Counted from the first letter of the stretch, positions 8,441-18,179 are shown. The stretch is DNA of 64,000 bases from Sinorhizobium glycinis (GCF_001651865.1 NZ_LPUX01000064.1:682001-746000), one strand, 5' to 3'. The notes: a model not told the origin generated them from the letters alone. Made by a program: numbers and translations.

Positions 8441-9364
8441 TCAGAACCCGACCGAGCGCAGATAATCGCGGCTTACCTTCACGTCGGCGAGGCTGCCGGC
8501 GACGCTTGAAGGATCGCGCTCCTGCTCGACGGTGATGAAGCCGTGGTAACCGATCTCCTCCAAGGCTTGCTTGACGGCCGGATAATCGATGACGCCGCGG
8601 CCGATCGGGCACATGACGCCTTGCGCGCAGGCTTCGAAGAAGCGGATCTTTTCGCCGAGCACGCGCCGGAACACCGTCTCGTCGATATCCTTGAAGTGGA
8701 CGTAATCGAGCCGGTCGGCATATTCCTTCAGCGTCTCGACCGGGTCCATGCCGGCGTAATAGGTGTGGCCGGTGTCGATGCAGAAGCCGGCGAGCTCCGC
8801 CGGGATGTCGCTCGCGATGCGATCGATCTCGTCGGCGAACTCGATATAGCCGCCGGCATGTGGATGGATGACGGCGCGCACCCCGTATTTGCTCATCGCC
8901 ACTTCGGCGATCGCCTTGATGTTGGCGACCATGCCGGCCCAGGCTTCGTCGGAGAGCCGCGGCGCCCGCTCGGAATGGCCGGCGGCATAGTCGCGCTCGT
9001 CATGGCCCCAGTCCATGACGGTGAGGTAGGGCGTCGTGAAACGCTGGCCGGGCGCCGGTTCCGGTTGCGGCAGCCTGGTGATGACGGCGCAGATCTCATC
9101 CGTCTGCCGCAGCAGATTGGCCTGATTCGCCGGAGAGACGAGATCGTCGAAGATCGTTCCGGCGACGATGAAGAGCTTGCGGCCCTGAAGCGCCTTAGCG
9201 ACCCGTTCGGACTCGAGCGGCACATAGCCGTAGGGGCCGAGTTCCAGGCCGCCGTAACCGGCGGCCGCGGCTTCGTCGAAGACCCGCTCCCAGGCGGGGA
9301 GGTTCGGGTTCTTGACGTCGTCAACGCCCCAGCAGCATGGGGCGGTCGTAATGGTGATGGTCAC
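8441..9364 (-). CDS. Sugar phosphate isomerase/epimerase (IolE/MocC-like TIM barrel)
   Basis: 307 aa of the AP endonuclease 2/xylose isomerase-like TIM-barrel fold. Visible metal-site elements are AVIHPHAGGYIEF, GFCIDTGHTYYAGMD, YVHFKDID and TVEQERDP. This set resembles inosose dehydratase (IolE) and the rhizopine protein MocC. It would dehydrate or epimerise a keto-sugar or inosose intermediate. It lies between a MocA-like dehydrogenase and a second TIM-barrel isomerase in the same direction, consistent with a sugar or inositol-like catabolic unit; the exact substrate cannot be read from sequence. Confidence 0.8.
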   Translation of the reverse strand: MTITITTAPCCWGVDDVKNPNLPAWERVFDEAAAAGYGGLELGPYGYVPLESERVAKALQGRKLFIVAGTIFDDLVSPANQANLLRQTDEICAVITRLPQPEPAPGQRFTTPYLTVMDWGHDERDYAAGHSERAPRLSDEAWAGMVANIKAIAEVAMSKYGVRAVIHPHAGGYIEFADEIDRIASDIPAELAGFCIDTGHTYYAGMDPVETLKEYADRLDYVHFKDIDETVFRRVLGEKIRFFEACAQGVMCPIGRGVIDYPAVKQALEEIGYHGFITVEQERDPSSVAGSLADVKVSRDYLRSVGF

Positions 9365-9394
9365 GAATGTTGTCCTATTTAGGTAAGTTTCTGC

Positions 9395-10309
9395 TTACGC
9401 GCGCTTGGCCGGCCAGTACTTGTCGACATATTTCTGGATCTCGGCCCGCATGAAGCGGCCGGACTCGTCGGCCCGGTCTTCCCAGCCGAAGACGCAGGCG
9501 GTGACGATGCCGTCGAAGCCGACCTCGGCGAGCGAGGAGAAGAAGACGTCCCAGTTGATCTCGCCCTGATACATGTCCATGTGCTGGTGGATCGTCACCT
9601 TGGCGCCGGGCGGGTTGATGATGTAGCGCAGGCCGGACGATGCCTTGTGGTTATAGGTGTCCGCGACATGCACATGGGCGATCAACGGACCGGCGTCGCG
9701 GATCATCTTCGCCATGTCGTCGCCGAAATAGAAGGTGTGCGGCGCGCAGTAGAGGAACTTGACGTTCTTCGACCCGATCGTCTTCAGCATGTCGATCGCC
9801 GGATGCAGCGTCTCGCACCAGTCTTCCGGGTGCGGCTCCATGTTGAGCGTCACGCCTTCGTTCTCGAAGACCGGCACCAGCTCCTCCATCGACCGCCACC
9901 AGGCCGCCTCGCTGTGCTCATGGGTGTGCATGCCGCCGCAGCAATTGGAGCGATGGCTGCGGTCGGGCGAGGGGCCGCGGCCGAATTCGGAATTCATCGT
10001 GTCGCAGCCCATCTCGACGGCGACCTGGATCGCTTCCTTCCAATAGCGCACCGCCGCCTGGCGCTCGTCCTCGTGCGGGCTTGCCCAACGATACATCGGC
10101 AGGATCGAGGCGAGTTTCACGCCGTGGTCCTTCAGCGCCGACTTGAATTCGGCGATCCGTTCCTTGTGCGCGCGCGGCCGCACCCACCAGGGGAGAAAAT
10201 CGTCGCGCGGCGACAGCTCGATATGGTCGTAGCCGAGCTCCGCTGCCTTGCGGCACAGATCATGCAGGCCGAGGTGGCGGTGCATATAGGGGTCGAGTGC
10301 GATCTTCAT
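9395..10309 (-). CDS. Sugar phosphate isomerase/epimerase (TIM barrel)
   Basis: 304 aa beginning MKIALDPYMHRHLGL; the ATG at 10309 is chosen for the AAGGAGGAG ribosome site just upstream, although the frame stays open to 10441. It is a xylose isomerase-like TIM-barrel protein, with HIELSPRDDFLPWW, MNSEFGRG, LNMEPHPEDW, IAHVHVADTYN and an INWDVFF loop. The metal-binding Glu, His and Asp positions are conserved in kind. It is the first gene of the leftward unit and faces the LacI-type gene across a perfect palindrome. Related proteins are annotated as hydroxypyruvate isomerase-like or 3-keto-sugar enzymes; the substrate is unknown. Confidence 0.8.
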   Translation of the reverse strand: MKIALDPYMHRHLGLHDLCRKAAELGYDHIELSPRDDFLPWWVRPRAHKERIAEFKSALKDHGVKLASILPMYRWASPHEDERQAAVRYWKEAIQVAVEMGCDTMNSEFGRGPSPDRSHRSNCCGGMHTHEHSEAAWWRSMEELVPVFENEGVTLNMEPHPEDWCETLHPAIDMLKTIGSKNVKFLYCAPHTFYFGDDMAKMIRDAGPLIAHVHVADTYNHKASSGLRYIINPPGAKVTIHQHMDMYQGEINWDVFFSSLAEVGFDGIVTACVFGWEDRADESGRFMRAEIQKYVDKYWPAKRA

Positions 10310-10434
10310 GGGTAGCTCCTCCTTGGTGCCCTGCGCGGCAGTGGGCGACATTTTCCGACCGGTCTTTGACTTCGGTTTCCTCCCGAACTGCGGGACAGAA
10401 TACCGGGGGGCGCCGCGGGCTTCCAAAGCTTCCG

Positions 10435-10450
10435 TGATCAAATTTGATCA
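10435..10450. promoter_or_regulatory. Perfect 16-bp palindrome, candidate LacI-family operator
   Basis: TGATCAAATTTGATCA is its own reverse complement. It sits between the divergent isomerase gene (start 10309) and the LacI-type regulator (start 10507), the expected place for a shared operator. LacI-family operators more often have a central CG, so this is a non-canonical centre. Confidence 0.6.
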
Positions 10451-10506
10451 TTGACCGCGGCGGATTGGGATGCTTCGCTGCAACGCGAATTCGAAGGAAG
10501 AGTCTC

Positions 10507-11508
10507 TTGACCAAGGTGACCTTGAAGGATGTGGCCCGGGAGGCCGGTGTCGGCACCGCGACCGTCGAGCGCGTCCTCAACGACCGCGGCGGGGCTCGCC
10601 CGGAAACGGTCGAGAAGGTCTTTTTCGCAGCCCGGAAGCTCAATTACCGGCACGGACTGCCGCAAGCTCATCGGGGCCTGATCCGTATCGAGGTGATCCT
10701 GGTGAGACCCGACACGAGCTTCTATTCCCGCATGAACCAAGCCTTCGAGCGGATCGCCGCCCTGTTGGACAAGAGCATTGTGGTCCACCGAACCTTCGCG
10801 CGTGAGAACGACCCGGTCGATTTCGCCCACCACATCGCCAATCCGGCCGTCCGTCGCTCTGCCCTCATCGTCGTGGCGCCCGATCATCCAGAGGTCGTGG
10901 TAAGCCTGAGGGCGGTCGCCAGCCGCGGGACGCCTGTGGTGCAGATCATGACACGACCGGCGCCGGAACTTCCCTATGTCGGGATAGACAACTATGCGGC
11001 GGGGAGGACGGCCGCCTACTACATGTCGAAGATGCTCGTCGGGCGACGAGGTCCTTTCGTGGCGCTCTGCCACAGCGGCGCCTATGAGAACCACAAGGAA
11101 CGCATCCGCGGCTTTTCCTCCTATCTCGCCGAGCACGCGGGCGAACACCTCTTCAGGCAGGTGATGTTCGACTATGACGACGACCTCAATTCGATGGAGC
11201 TGCTGCGCGGGGCATTGCGCGACGCCCCGGAGATCATCGGGCTCTACACCGCCGGCGGCGACAACCGATCCGTCGCCGCGGTGCTGAAGGAGCATGCGTC
11301 GCGGCGCATCTTCTGGGTCGGCCACGAGCTATCCGAACAGTCGCGCGGCGCTCTGCGCGCCGGCATCATGTCGATCGTCCTCGACCAGGCGCCGGAGATC
11401 CAGGCGCGCCGCTCGATCGACCTGACATTGCGGTCGCTTGGTCTGATCGACATAGAAGTGAGCCCCGAGCCGGTGCGGTTTCTGACGATCACGCCGGAGA
11501 ACCTGTAA
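10507..11508 (+). CDS. LacI-family transcriptional regulator
   Basis: 333 aa from a TTG start preceded by GAAGGAAGA; the longer frame (to 10444) has no ribosome site and would cross the operator. The N-terminal helix-turn-helix reads TLKDVAREAGVGTATVERVLND, followed by a periplasmic-binding-protein-like sensor domain (PYVGIDNYAAGRTAAYYM, GLYTAGGDNRSVAAVL, SIVLDQAPEIQARRSIDL). The serine usual in the HTH turn (VSxxTVSR) is replaced by a VERVLN recognition helix, as in the inositol/AraR-type subgroup. It probably represses the divergent sugar operon and itself until a sugar ligand binds. Confidence 0.88.
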   Translation: MTKVTLKDVAREAGVGTATVERVLNDRGGARPETVEKVFFAARKLNYRHGLPQAHRGLIRIEVILVRPDTSFYSRMNQAFERIAALLDKSIVVHRTFARENDPVDFAHHIANPAVRRSALIVVAPDHPEVVVSLRAVASRGTPVVQIMTRPAPELPYVGIDNYAAGRTAAYYMSKMLVGRRGPFVALCHSGAYENHKERIRGFSSYLAEHAGEHLFRQVMFDYDDDLNSMELLRGALRDAPEIIGLYTAGGDNRSVAAVLKEHASRRIFWVGHELSEQSRGALRAGIMSIVLDQAPEIQARRSIDLTLRSLGLIDIEVSPEPVRFLTITPENL

Positions 11509-11540
11509 CGTTTCCCGGGCGAGCCTCTACACAAGGGGGC

Positions 11541-11756
11541 ACCCCCCTCTGCCCTGCCGGGCATCTCCCCCACAAGGGTGGAGATCGGCAAGGCGCGGGC
11601 TCCCTGCTCCATGGTCCCTACGGCGGTAAGCTCTATACAGAAGGGAGGGTACCGCAAACACTCTGCCATTCTGCGGCGTTGGCTGGCCGGCGAATACGTC
11701 GATGCTGGCCGATCTCCCCCTTTGTGGGGGAGATGCCCGGCAGGGCAGAGGGGGGT
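11541..11756. repeat. ABC-type palindromic mosaic element
   Basis: Left arm ACCCCCCTCTGCCCTGCCGG with GCATCTCCCCCACAAGGGTGGAGATCGGC; right arm is the inverted copy ending GGCAGAGGGGGGT. About 115 bases of unrelated sequence lie between the arms. It occupies the gap between two convergent genes and could work as a bidirectional 3' structure. Confidence 0.8.
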
Positions 11757-11804
11757 ATCAACGCCCGGTCCCGTTTTCGCCATTGCAGTCTGCTGCGGCC
11801 CCAC

Positions 11805-12959
11805 TCATGCCCCAACCGGCTGAGGTTTCCGCCTGTTGATCAAGCGCTTGGCAAGCCTTTGACCGGGTTTCTCGACGGCGAAAAACGTAATCCAGGCAGC
11901 GACGTAGACCAAAGGCACCAGAAGAGCGGTCACCGCGGCGAAACGCGCAGGCGCCGTGATCGTGTCGCCGAATGCGCCGATGAACCAGGCGGCGATCGGC
12001 TGCAGAAAAATGAGGTGCCAGAGATAGGCGCCGAACGACAGTTCGCCCAGCCAATGGAAGAACCTGTTTCCGAGCGAGGCGGAGAGCGCGCGAAGCCTTT
12101 CGCTGAGCGCCCCTCCGACGAGGCGATGGTAGAGCAGGGCGAAGAAGATTCCGACGAGCATGACCCGCATCAGCATTTTCGTCGCCGTCATGTCGCCGCC
12201 GATCGGCAGAAGGGCGAGCGCGATCGCGGCCAGGCCGTGGAGGAGAGCCTTCGATCCGTCGGCGTGAAGACCAAGCGCCAGAAGCATTCCGCAAAGGAAG
12301 ATATGCATCTTCAAGGGCAGGAACGCCGGCATTGGAAAGTGAATCCCAATGAGGCTGGCCGTCGACACGATCGCCGCGGCAAGGACGACCGTGAGCAGCG
12401 CGCCTTTCAGCCAGCCGGATTTCTTGAGCAGAAGCATGATGAACGGAAAGGCCGCATAGAACTGCATTTCGAGCCCGATGCTCCAGTCGGGCAGGGGAGT
12501 CCGATAGGCGTAGTCGGGAGAGAGGCCGAAGAGAAAGCTGACATGCATCAGCCCGTTCGTCAGACCGTTGTCCAGATAGCGCTGCGGCGATTGCGGTGTC
12601 CGGTCGAGGAACGCATCGATGGCCATTCTCGATTCGAACAGCCAGGCGCCGAGCATGAGGGCGACCGCCAGAAGAACATAATAGAGCGGCGCGATCCTCA
12701 GGAAACGCCGAATCCAGAAGCTTACCCAGGTCGAGGTCAATTCCCATGGCTCCTTGCCGGCACGAAGCTGGTAGTGAAACACCATCAGGAAACCGGACAG
12801 CATGATGAAGAGATCGACGCCGAGATCAGGCTCGGACAGGACCGGCAAGCGCCAGCCCGTCAGCAACAGTGCATGGCCGATCATCACCCAGAGAGACGCC
12901 AGGCCTCGAAGCCCGTCCAGACAATCGATTCGAGTTTTGCGGGGATCATGGTCAGCCAT
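11805..12959 (-). CDS. Acyltransferase 3 family membrane protein
   Basis: 384 aa starting MADHDPRKTRIDCLDGLRGLAS. The motif DGLRGLASLWVMIGHA with the catalytic-type His and about ten hydrophobic segments define an OafA/NodX-type O-acyltransferase of the inner membrane. Later motifs are GVDLFIMLSGFLM and FWIRRFLRIAPLYY. These enzymes acetylate or succinylate polysaccharides, lipopolysaccharide or other surface molecules. It is isolated, bordered by repeat elements, and not next to sugar-assembly genes, so the acceptor is unknown. Confidence 0.85.
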   Translation of the reverse strand: MADHDPRKTRIDCLDGLRGLASLWVMIGHALLLTGWRLPVLSEPDLGVDLFIMLSGFLMVFHYQLRAGKEPWELTSTWVSFWIRRFLRIAPLYYVLLAVALMLGAWLFESRMAIDAFLDRTPQSPQRYLDNGLTNGLMHVSFLFGLSPDYAYRTPLPDWSIGLEMQFYAAFPFIMLLLKKSGWLKGALLTVVLAAAIVSTASLIGIHFPMPAFLPLKMHIFLCGMLLALGLHADGSKALLHGLAAIALALLPIGGDMTATKMLMRVMLVGIFFALLYHRLVGGALSERLRALSASLGNRFFHWLGELSFGAYLWHLIFLQPIAAWFIGAFGDTITAPARFAAVTALLVPLVYVAAWITFFAVEKPGQRLAKRLINRRKPQPVGA

Positions 12960-13112
12960 CAGTACACTTCGTCCTTGTGAGCAACTAAAGGTTACTGCCG
13001 CGCGCTATGTTGCGACGCACAAGGGAATGCCTAGAGGCGGACTAAGGCGATACTAAGTAACGGCTGAGGCGGCCCGGGGCCCGAGGGCGGTTCCGAAAAA
13101 GCCGGCGGACCC

Positions 13113-13211
13113 TCTGCATGTTTCCTCGAATAGCTGACTGCGGGACAACAACATGCATCGATTCGAGCCTGCAGCGGCCCTTGCGCGTCTGATAAGACGC
13201 GCAAACCGCAG
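13113..13211. repeat. RIME-like intergenic mosaic element
   Basis: Shares CTGCATGTTTCCT, ATTCGA and GCGCGTCTGATAAGACGCGC with the element at 2708-2813. Its first palindrome is decayed (outer TGCATGTT / AACATGCA kept, inner arms lost), while the second is intact. It lies 8 bases beyond the doxX-like stop. Confidence 0.7.
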
Positions 13212-13218
13212 CCGTCGA

Positions 13219-13623
13219 TCAGGCGCGGCCGGCCCGCGCATCCAGGCTCAATCCGCCCGCGCCGAATGCCACGATCTGCAGAAAACCGCCGGTAATCGCC
13301 AGATTCTTCATGAAGTGGATCAGCTGATTCGTGTCGTCGAATTCCATGTGAAAGCCGAGGGCCGAGGCCAATGTGAAGGCTGCCAGGACGAGTGCTACCA
13401 ACCTTGCCTGATAACCGAGCACGAGCAGGATGCCGCCGCCGATCTCTGCGACCAGAGCGATCGCATAGGCAACTCTGGGGAGCGGCAGATTGGCCGCCGA
13501 TATGTAGGCGATGGTGCCGGCGGGATCGGCTGCCTTTTCCACTCCGGAAACGATGAAGATGACGGCGAGGAGGAGGCGGCCAACGAGGGCGAGGGAACTC
13601 TGAAGTGCGGCGTTGTTGCTCAT
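13219..13623 (-). CDS. DoxX family membrane protein
   Basis: 134 aa from the ATG at 13623 with AAAGGAAC upstream. Four hydrophobic segments with the family motifs LVGRLLLAVIFIVSGVEK near the N-terminus, AEIGGGILLVLGYQARLVAL in the middle and HFMKNLAITGGFLQIVAFG near the end. DoxX proteins are small inner-membrane proteins linked to redox or thiol stress in some bacteria; the biochemical role is not settled. It is divergent from the ferritin-like gene across a 306-base gap. Confidence 0.85.
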   Translation of the reverse strand: MSNNAALQSSLALVGRLLLAVIFIVSGVEKAADPAGTIAYISAANLPLPRVAYAIALVAEIGGGILLVLGYQARLVALVLAAFTLASALGFHMEFDDTNQLIHFMKNLAITGGFLQIVAFGAGGLSLDARAGRA

Positions 13624-13841
13624 GTCAGTTCCTTTCCTGGGATAGCAGGCGCAGCAGAATCGCGGTCCGCAGTTTGCGCTGCCGCTGCCGCGCATTACCT
13701 CATGACATCTCCCCTATGGTAGTCGGGAAGGTGGCTGCCGGCGCTCTCTTCCACGTACAAATGTAGCGTCTTTGCCGCGGAAGTTTCTTCCTCGCTGGAA
13801 TGAAATTCAAACGGGCGCCAATTCTCGTCCTTGAGGCCTCC

Positions 13842-13866
13842 GGAACCTTTCGCCATCGATGATGTT
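13842..13866 (+). promoter_or_regulatory. Candidate RpoE2/EcfG-type promoter
   Basis: GGAAC at 13842-13846 and TT at 13865-13866, 18 bases apart, matches the published Sinorhizobium RpoE2 consensus GGAAC-N18/19-TT. It is about 65 bases before the ferritin-like gene start. The rest of the 13624-13929 gap shows no other clear signal. Confidence 0.5.
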
Positions 13867-13929
13867 GGACCCTGATTGGCCCGCCTGATCGGGCGCCAAA
13901 CTGACGCCGGGCGGGCCTGGGAGGAAGCC

Positions 13930-14802
13930 ATGATCCGCATGATGCCTTCGCTGTTTCTTCCGCGCCGCCGCCTGCTGCAGTTGGGCCTCGGAGCCACGTT
14001 CGCCTCGAGCGCGGGCCTCGCTCGTGTCTCGCTCGCGGATGAACCAGCTGAACCGATGGACGAGGATATATTCCAGTTCGCGCTCAACCTCGAATATATG
14101 GAAGCCGAGTATTACCTGCGTGGCACGACCGGGAAAGGGATCGACGATGCCGATGCAGGTGCGGAGGCCGGCACCGTGACCGGCGGCAAGCAGGTCTCTT
14201 TCGATACGCCCGCGGTCGGCGAGTTCATGAGCGAGGTGGCGGAAAACGAACTTGCTCATGTGAGGTTCTATCGCAAAACCCTTGGCGCCGATGCCGTGTC
14301 GCGGCCGGCCATCGATTTCGACGCCGGCTTTGCAGCAGTTGCAAAAGCCGCAGGGTTGGGGGAGGACTTCGACCCCTTCGGCAACGAGATGAACTTCGTG
14401 CTCGGTGGCATGCTGTTCGAAGATGTCGGCGTCACCGCCTATGCCGGCGCCGCGACAGTTCTGAAGAACGAGGACTTCCTCGCCGCCGCCGCCGGGATCC
14501 TCGCCGTCGAGGCCTACCACATGGGAATGGCCCGGTCGACGCTCTACAGAATGGGCGAAGAGGCCTGGAAAGCGGCTGCCGCGGTTTCCGATGCTCGCGA
14601 CAAGATCGATGGATCGGACGACAAGGACCAGGGCCTTCAGATGGAGGGCAAAGCGAACATCGTTCCTTCGACGCCGGATGCGATCGCCTTTACCCGGACG
14701 CCGCAAGAGGTGCTGCGCATCGTCTATCTCACCGATCAGGAGGGTGCGACCAAGGGTGGCTTCTACCCGAACGGGATGAATGGAAAACTCAACAGCACCT
14801 GA
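13930..14802 (+). CDS. Tat-exported ferritin-like domain protein
   Basis: 290 aa from the ATG at 13930 with GGGAGGAA directly upstream. The N-terminus PRRRLLQLGLGATFASSAGLA is a twin-arginine-type signal peptide. The mature part is a ferritin-like four-helix domain (Ferritin_2/desiccation-related family): FALNLEYMEAEYYLRG, ENELAHVRFYRKTLG and GILAVEAYHMGMARSTLYR carry Glu and His residues in the pattern of a dinuclear metal site. The role is probably oxidative or drying stress in the periplasm. A GGAAC-type general-stress promoter candidate is upstream. It is monocistronic. Confidence 0.82.
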   Translation: MIRMMPSLFLPRRRLLQLGLGATFASSAGLARVSLADEPAEPMDEDIFQFALNLEYMEAEYYLRGTTGKGIDDADAGAEAGTVTGGKQVSFDTPAVGEFMSEVAENELAHVRFYRKTLGADAVSRPAIDFDAGFAAVAKAAGLGEDFDPFGNEMNFVLGGMLFEDVGVTAYAGAATVLKNEDFLAAAAGILAVEAYHMGMARSTLYRMGEEAWKAAAAVSDARDKIDGSDDKDQGLQMEGKANIVPSTPDAIAFTRTPQEVLRIVYLTDQEGATKGGFYPNGMNGKLNST

Positions 14803-15079
14803 GCCGTTCGCGATGGGGCCGACCAGGCGAGGCTTTGTTTCCGTGCCTGGTCCGGGCCTCGGGGGCTTTGCCACAGTCTGAAATTCTCCTATCTGAAACA
14901 GAAATTGAACGGCGATCCTCTGCGGCGATGCGGTCGTCGAAAGGTCCGGAAATCCTCGAACGAGCGTCCGGAAAGTGGTGCCGGGGATGCCGCCATGGAG
15001 CAGCGGGACACCATCCGCCGACGCCTCTGGAAGGGAGTTGTTAACCTTCATTTCCTATTCGCTAGGGACAGCCCTTTCG

Positions 15080-17899
15080 ATGATGAATTTCGAGTTTCAG
15101 GCCATGCGTATTCCCCGGACAAATTTCTCGACGGCAGCTTTGTATGGTGCAGATGAGGCGGATGATTTCGTGCATCCGCATCCGGGCGCACCGGACGAGC
15201 CGCATGCGCCGATGACACCGGCTGGCGCGCAGGACCACCTGTTCGAGGCTCCGGAGGCGCCGCGCCGGGCGGCCGCTCAGCAGGGCAACGACATGGACCA
15301 TGCCGGGCGCGCCGCGCGCCTCTACGGCCACGGTTCGGCCTATGCGCCGGCCCAGGTCACCGCCTCGACGGGCGATCCGCTGCCGACCCTTGCCGAGATC
15401 ACCGGCCAATCGGACGGGGCGAGCTGGGAGAGCCATTTCTTCCTGTCGCCCAATGTCCGCTTTACCCGCACGCCCGAACGCGAATTCATGAAGCGCCGGG
15501 CGCCGGCGGCCGACGAGAGCGGGGCCGAGCTTGAGGCGGTTGCGGCAGAGCTGGACGAGCAGGACGTCGTCGCTGAAACGGCGCCCGTCGAGGCCGCCCC
15601 CGAAGCCGCGGCTCCGTCCTACAGCCCCTCCGAACTCCTGCGCGTGCTGACGCAGCAGCTTCCCTCCTGGAGGCCTGCGCAGGCGCGCGGCGCGGACACC
15701 GCCGAGACGGCGGACGATGCGGCGCCGGTGGTGATCGAGCAGGTCTCCGTGGCCGCTGGACCGCAAATGGCATCGGCGCCTGCGGTCGGTGAAATGGGGG
15801 TTGTCCCGGCGGTTCCGGCCATGGCCGAGGCCGCGCCCGAAACTTCCGGCATCGTCGTGGGCAACGAGACGGATGCGCGTCTCTCCTACCTCTCCGATCA
15901 TGCCTTCTTCGAATTCATGCCGCTCGAAATGGCGGCTGCCCCCCGGATCGCCGCCCAGTCGGTGAAGGAAGCAGCGAAACCGCCAGTGCAGATCGCCGCG
16001 GCACCGAATCCTGTCGCCGTGCCGCCGGTGGAAATTCGTCCGCTGCCGCCAACGGCAATCACCTCGATGTTCCGGGTGGTCGAATGCCGACCCCCGGCAA
16101 CGGCCGCCGCGCCTGTTCCGGCCCAAGGCGCTCTTGACGTGGCCGCAATGAATGCCGTGGCGGTCGCGCCGGTGCAAGCGCCCGCGCCGGCCCACATCGA
16201 GCCGGTCGTGTCCGTCACAGCCGAGGAGAAGGCGCCGGTCGCCGATGTCCCGGTCACCAAGGCGGCGATCACCATGCCCGCCGTGGTGCAGCGCTCCTCC
16301 TCGCCCTTTCCGCCGATCGGCGGCAGCGAGCGCCATCAGGCTGGCGGCGCCTACGAGTTTCCGTCGAAGGAACTGCTGCAGGAGCCGCCGCAAGGCCAGG
16401 GCTTCTTCATGACCCAGGAGCAGCTCGAGCAGAATGCCGGGCTTCTCGAAAGCGTCCTCGAGGATTTCGGCGTCAAGGGCGAGATCATCCATGTCCGCCC
16501 CGGCCCGGTCGTCACCCTCTACGAATTCGAACCAGCGCCGGGCGTCAAGTCCTCGCGCGTCATCGGTCTTGCCGACGATATTGCCCGGTCGATGTCGGCG
16601 CTCTCGGCGCGCGTCGCGGTGGTTCCCGGCCGTAACGTCATCGGCATCGAACTGCCGAATGCGACGCGCGAGACCGTCTATTTCCGCGAACTGATAGAGT
16701 CCAATGATTTCCAGAGGACCGGCTGCAAGCTGGCGCTCTGCCTCGGCAAGACGATCGGCGGCGAGCCGGTGATCGCCGAACTCGCGAAGATGCCGCACCT
16801 GCTTGTCGCCGGCACCACCGGCTCGGGCAAGTCGGTGGCGATCAACACGATGATCCTGTCGCTGCTCTACCGGCTGAAGCCGGAGGAGTGCCGGCTGATC
16901 ATGGTCGACCCGAAGATGCTCGAACTCTCCGTCTATGACGGCATCCCGCACCTCCTGACGCCGGTCGTCACCGATCCGAAGAAGGCGGTGATGGCGCTCA
17001 AATGGGCGGTGCGCGAAATGGAGGACCGCTATCGCAAGATGTCGCGGCTCGGTGTCCGCAACATCGACGGCTACAACCAGCGCGCCGCCGCCGCCCGCGA
17101 AAAGGGCGAGCCGATCCTCGCGACGGTGCAGACCGGCTTCGAGAAGGGGACGGGCGAGCCGCTCTTCGAGCAGCAGGAGATGGACCTGGCGCCGATGCCC
17201 TATATCGTCGTCATCGTCGACGAGATGGCCGACCTGATGATGGTCGCCGGCAAGGAGATCGAAGGGGCGATCCAGCGTCTCGCCCAGATGGCGCGCGCCG
17301 CCGGCATCCACCTGATCATGGCGACGCAGCGCCCGTCGGTCGACGTGATCACCGGCACGATCAAGGCGAACTTCCCGACCCGCATTTCCTTCCAGGTGAC
17401 CTCGAAGATCGACAGCCGCACCATTCTCGGCGAGCAGGGCGCCGAACAGCTGCTCGGCCAGGGCGACATGCTGCACATGGCCGGCGGCGGCCGCATCGCC
17501 CGCGTCCACGGCCCCTTCGTCTCCGACCTCGAGGTCGAGCATGTGGTGGCGCATCTGAAGACGCAAGGACGGCCGGAATACCTCGAGACCGTGACGGCGG
17601 ACGAGGAGGAAGAAGAGCCGGAAGAGGATCAGGGCGCCGTCTTCGACAAGAGCGCGATCGCCGCTGAAGACGGAAACGAACTCTACGAGCAGGCGGTCAA
17701 GGTGGTGCTGCGCGACAAGAAATGCTCGACCTCTTACATCCAGCGCCGGCTCGGCATCGGCTACAACCGCGCCGCTTCGCTCGTCGAGCGGATGGAAAAG
17801 GAAGGTCTCGTCGGCCCGGCCAACCATGTCGGCAAGCGCGAGATCATCCATGGCAACCGCGATCATGCCGGGAAGGCTGACGACGGCGAGATGGAATGA
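15080..17899 (+). CDS. ftsK: FtsK/SpoIIIE-type DNA translocase lacking the membrane domain
   Basis: 939 aa from ATG 15080; the frame is open further upstream but unsupported. Residues 1 to about 430 are a Pro/Ala/Val-rich, low-complexity region with no transmembrane helix. From about residue 440 the FtsK alpha and beta motor domains follow: [24 protein letters not shown], Walker [34 protein letters not shown], Walker [34 protein letters not shown] and LGQGDMLHM. The C-terminal gamma winged helix ([25 protein letters not shown]) recognises KOPS-like sites. It would pump DNA during chromosome segregation. The missing N-terminal four-helix anchor suggests a second, soluble FtsK paralogue. Confidence 0.88.
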   Translation: MMNFEFQAMRIPRTNFSTAALYGADEADDFVHPHPGAPDEPHAPMTPAGAQDHLFEAPEAPRRAAAQQGNDMDHAGRAARLYGHGSAYAPAQVTASTGDPLPTLAEITGQSDGASWESHFFLSPNVRFTRTPEREFMKRRAPAADESGAELEAVAAELDEQDVVAETAPVEAAPEAAAPSYSPSELLRVLTQQLPSWRPAQARGADTAETADDAAPVVIEQVSVAAGPQMASAPAVGEMGVVPAVPAMAEAAPETSGIVVGNETDARLSYLSDHAFFEFMPLEMAAAPRIAAQSVKEAAKPPVQIAAAPNPVAVPPVEIRPLPPTAITSMFRVVECRPPATAAAPVPAQGALDVAAMNAVAVAPVQAPAPAHIEPVVSVTAEEKAPVADVPVTKAAITMPAVVQRSSSPFPPIGGSERHQAGGAYEFPSKELLQEPPQGQGFFMTQEQLEQNAGLLESVLEDFGVKGEIIHVRPGPVVTLYEFEPAPGVKSSRVIGLADDIARSMSALSARVAVVPGRNVIGIELPNATRETVYFRELIESNDFQRTGCKLALCLGKTIGGEPVIAELAKMPHLLVAGTTGSGKSVAINTMILSLLYRLKPEECRLIMVDPKMLELSVYDGIPHLLTPVVTDPKKAVMALKWAVREMEDRYRKMSRLGVRNIDGYNQRAAAAREKGEPILATVQTGFEKGTGEPLFEQQEMDLAPMPYIVVIVDEMADLMMVAGKEIEGAIQRLAQMARAAGIHLIMATQRPSVDVITGTIKANFPTRISFQVTSKIDSRTILGEQGAEQLLGQGDMLHMAGGGRIARVHGPFVSDLEVEHVVAHLKTQGRPEYLETVTADEEEEEPEEDQGAVFDKSAIAAEDGNELYEQAVKVVLRDKKCSTSYIQRRLGIGYNRAASLVERMEKEGLVGPANHVGKREIIHGNRDHAGKADDGEME

Positions 17900-17946
17900 G
17901 AGAGGGACGGGCGAGCGGGGAACAGATGTGGGCGATGGCAGTCTTG

Positions 17947-18117
17947 ACCCCCTCTGGCCTGCCGGCCATCTCCCCCACAAGGGGGGAGAATATTTGCGGC
18001 ACGCTCGGTGCCGCCCATTGAGGTTTCCGTCTGGTGTAGCCTTTCCGTTGAAGTGAGCGGGTTGCCGCAACTCGTCTCCCCCCTTGTGGGGGAGATGGCC
18101 GGCAGGCCAGAGGGGGT
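17947..18117. repeat. ABC-type palindromic mosaic element
   Basis: Inverted arms ACCCCCTCTGGCCTGCCGGC with CATCTCCCCCACAAGGGGGGAGA and the complement, almost identical to 8243-8413 but with a different core. It fills the first half of the 378-base gap after ftsK; the second half holds the regulatory sites at 18180-18265. Confidence 0.85.
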
Positions 18118-18179
18118 TTTCCGCTACCCAACCGCCTTTCGCGCAGCCTTCCTACAAACGCTGCCGAAAAAATAGGCGC

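Noticed and set aside
11679..12980. A 433-codon plus-strand frame across the acyltransferase gene
   Set aside because: Charged, repetitive shadow composition; the minus strand encodes a clear membrane acyltransferase.
15062..18070. A 1002-codon open frame on the minus strand opposite ftsK
   Set aside because: It is the mirror of the high-GC ftsK frame; composition is His/Asp/Arg-rich, typical of antisense shadows, and it has no domain.
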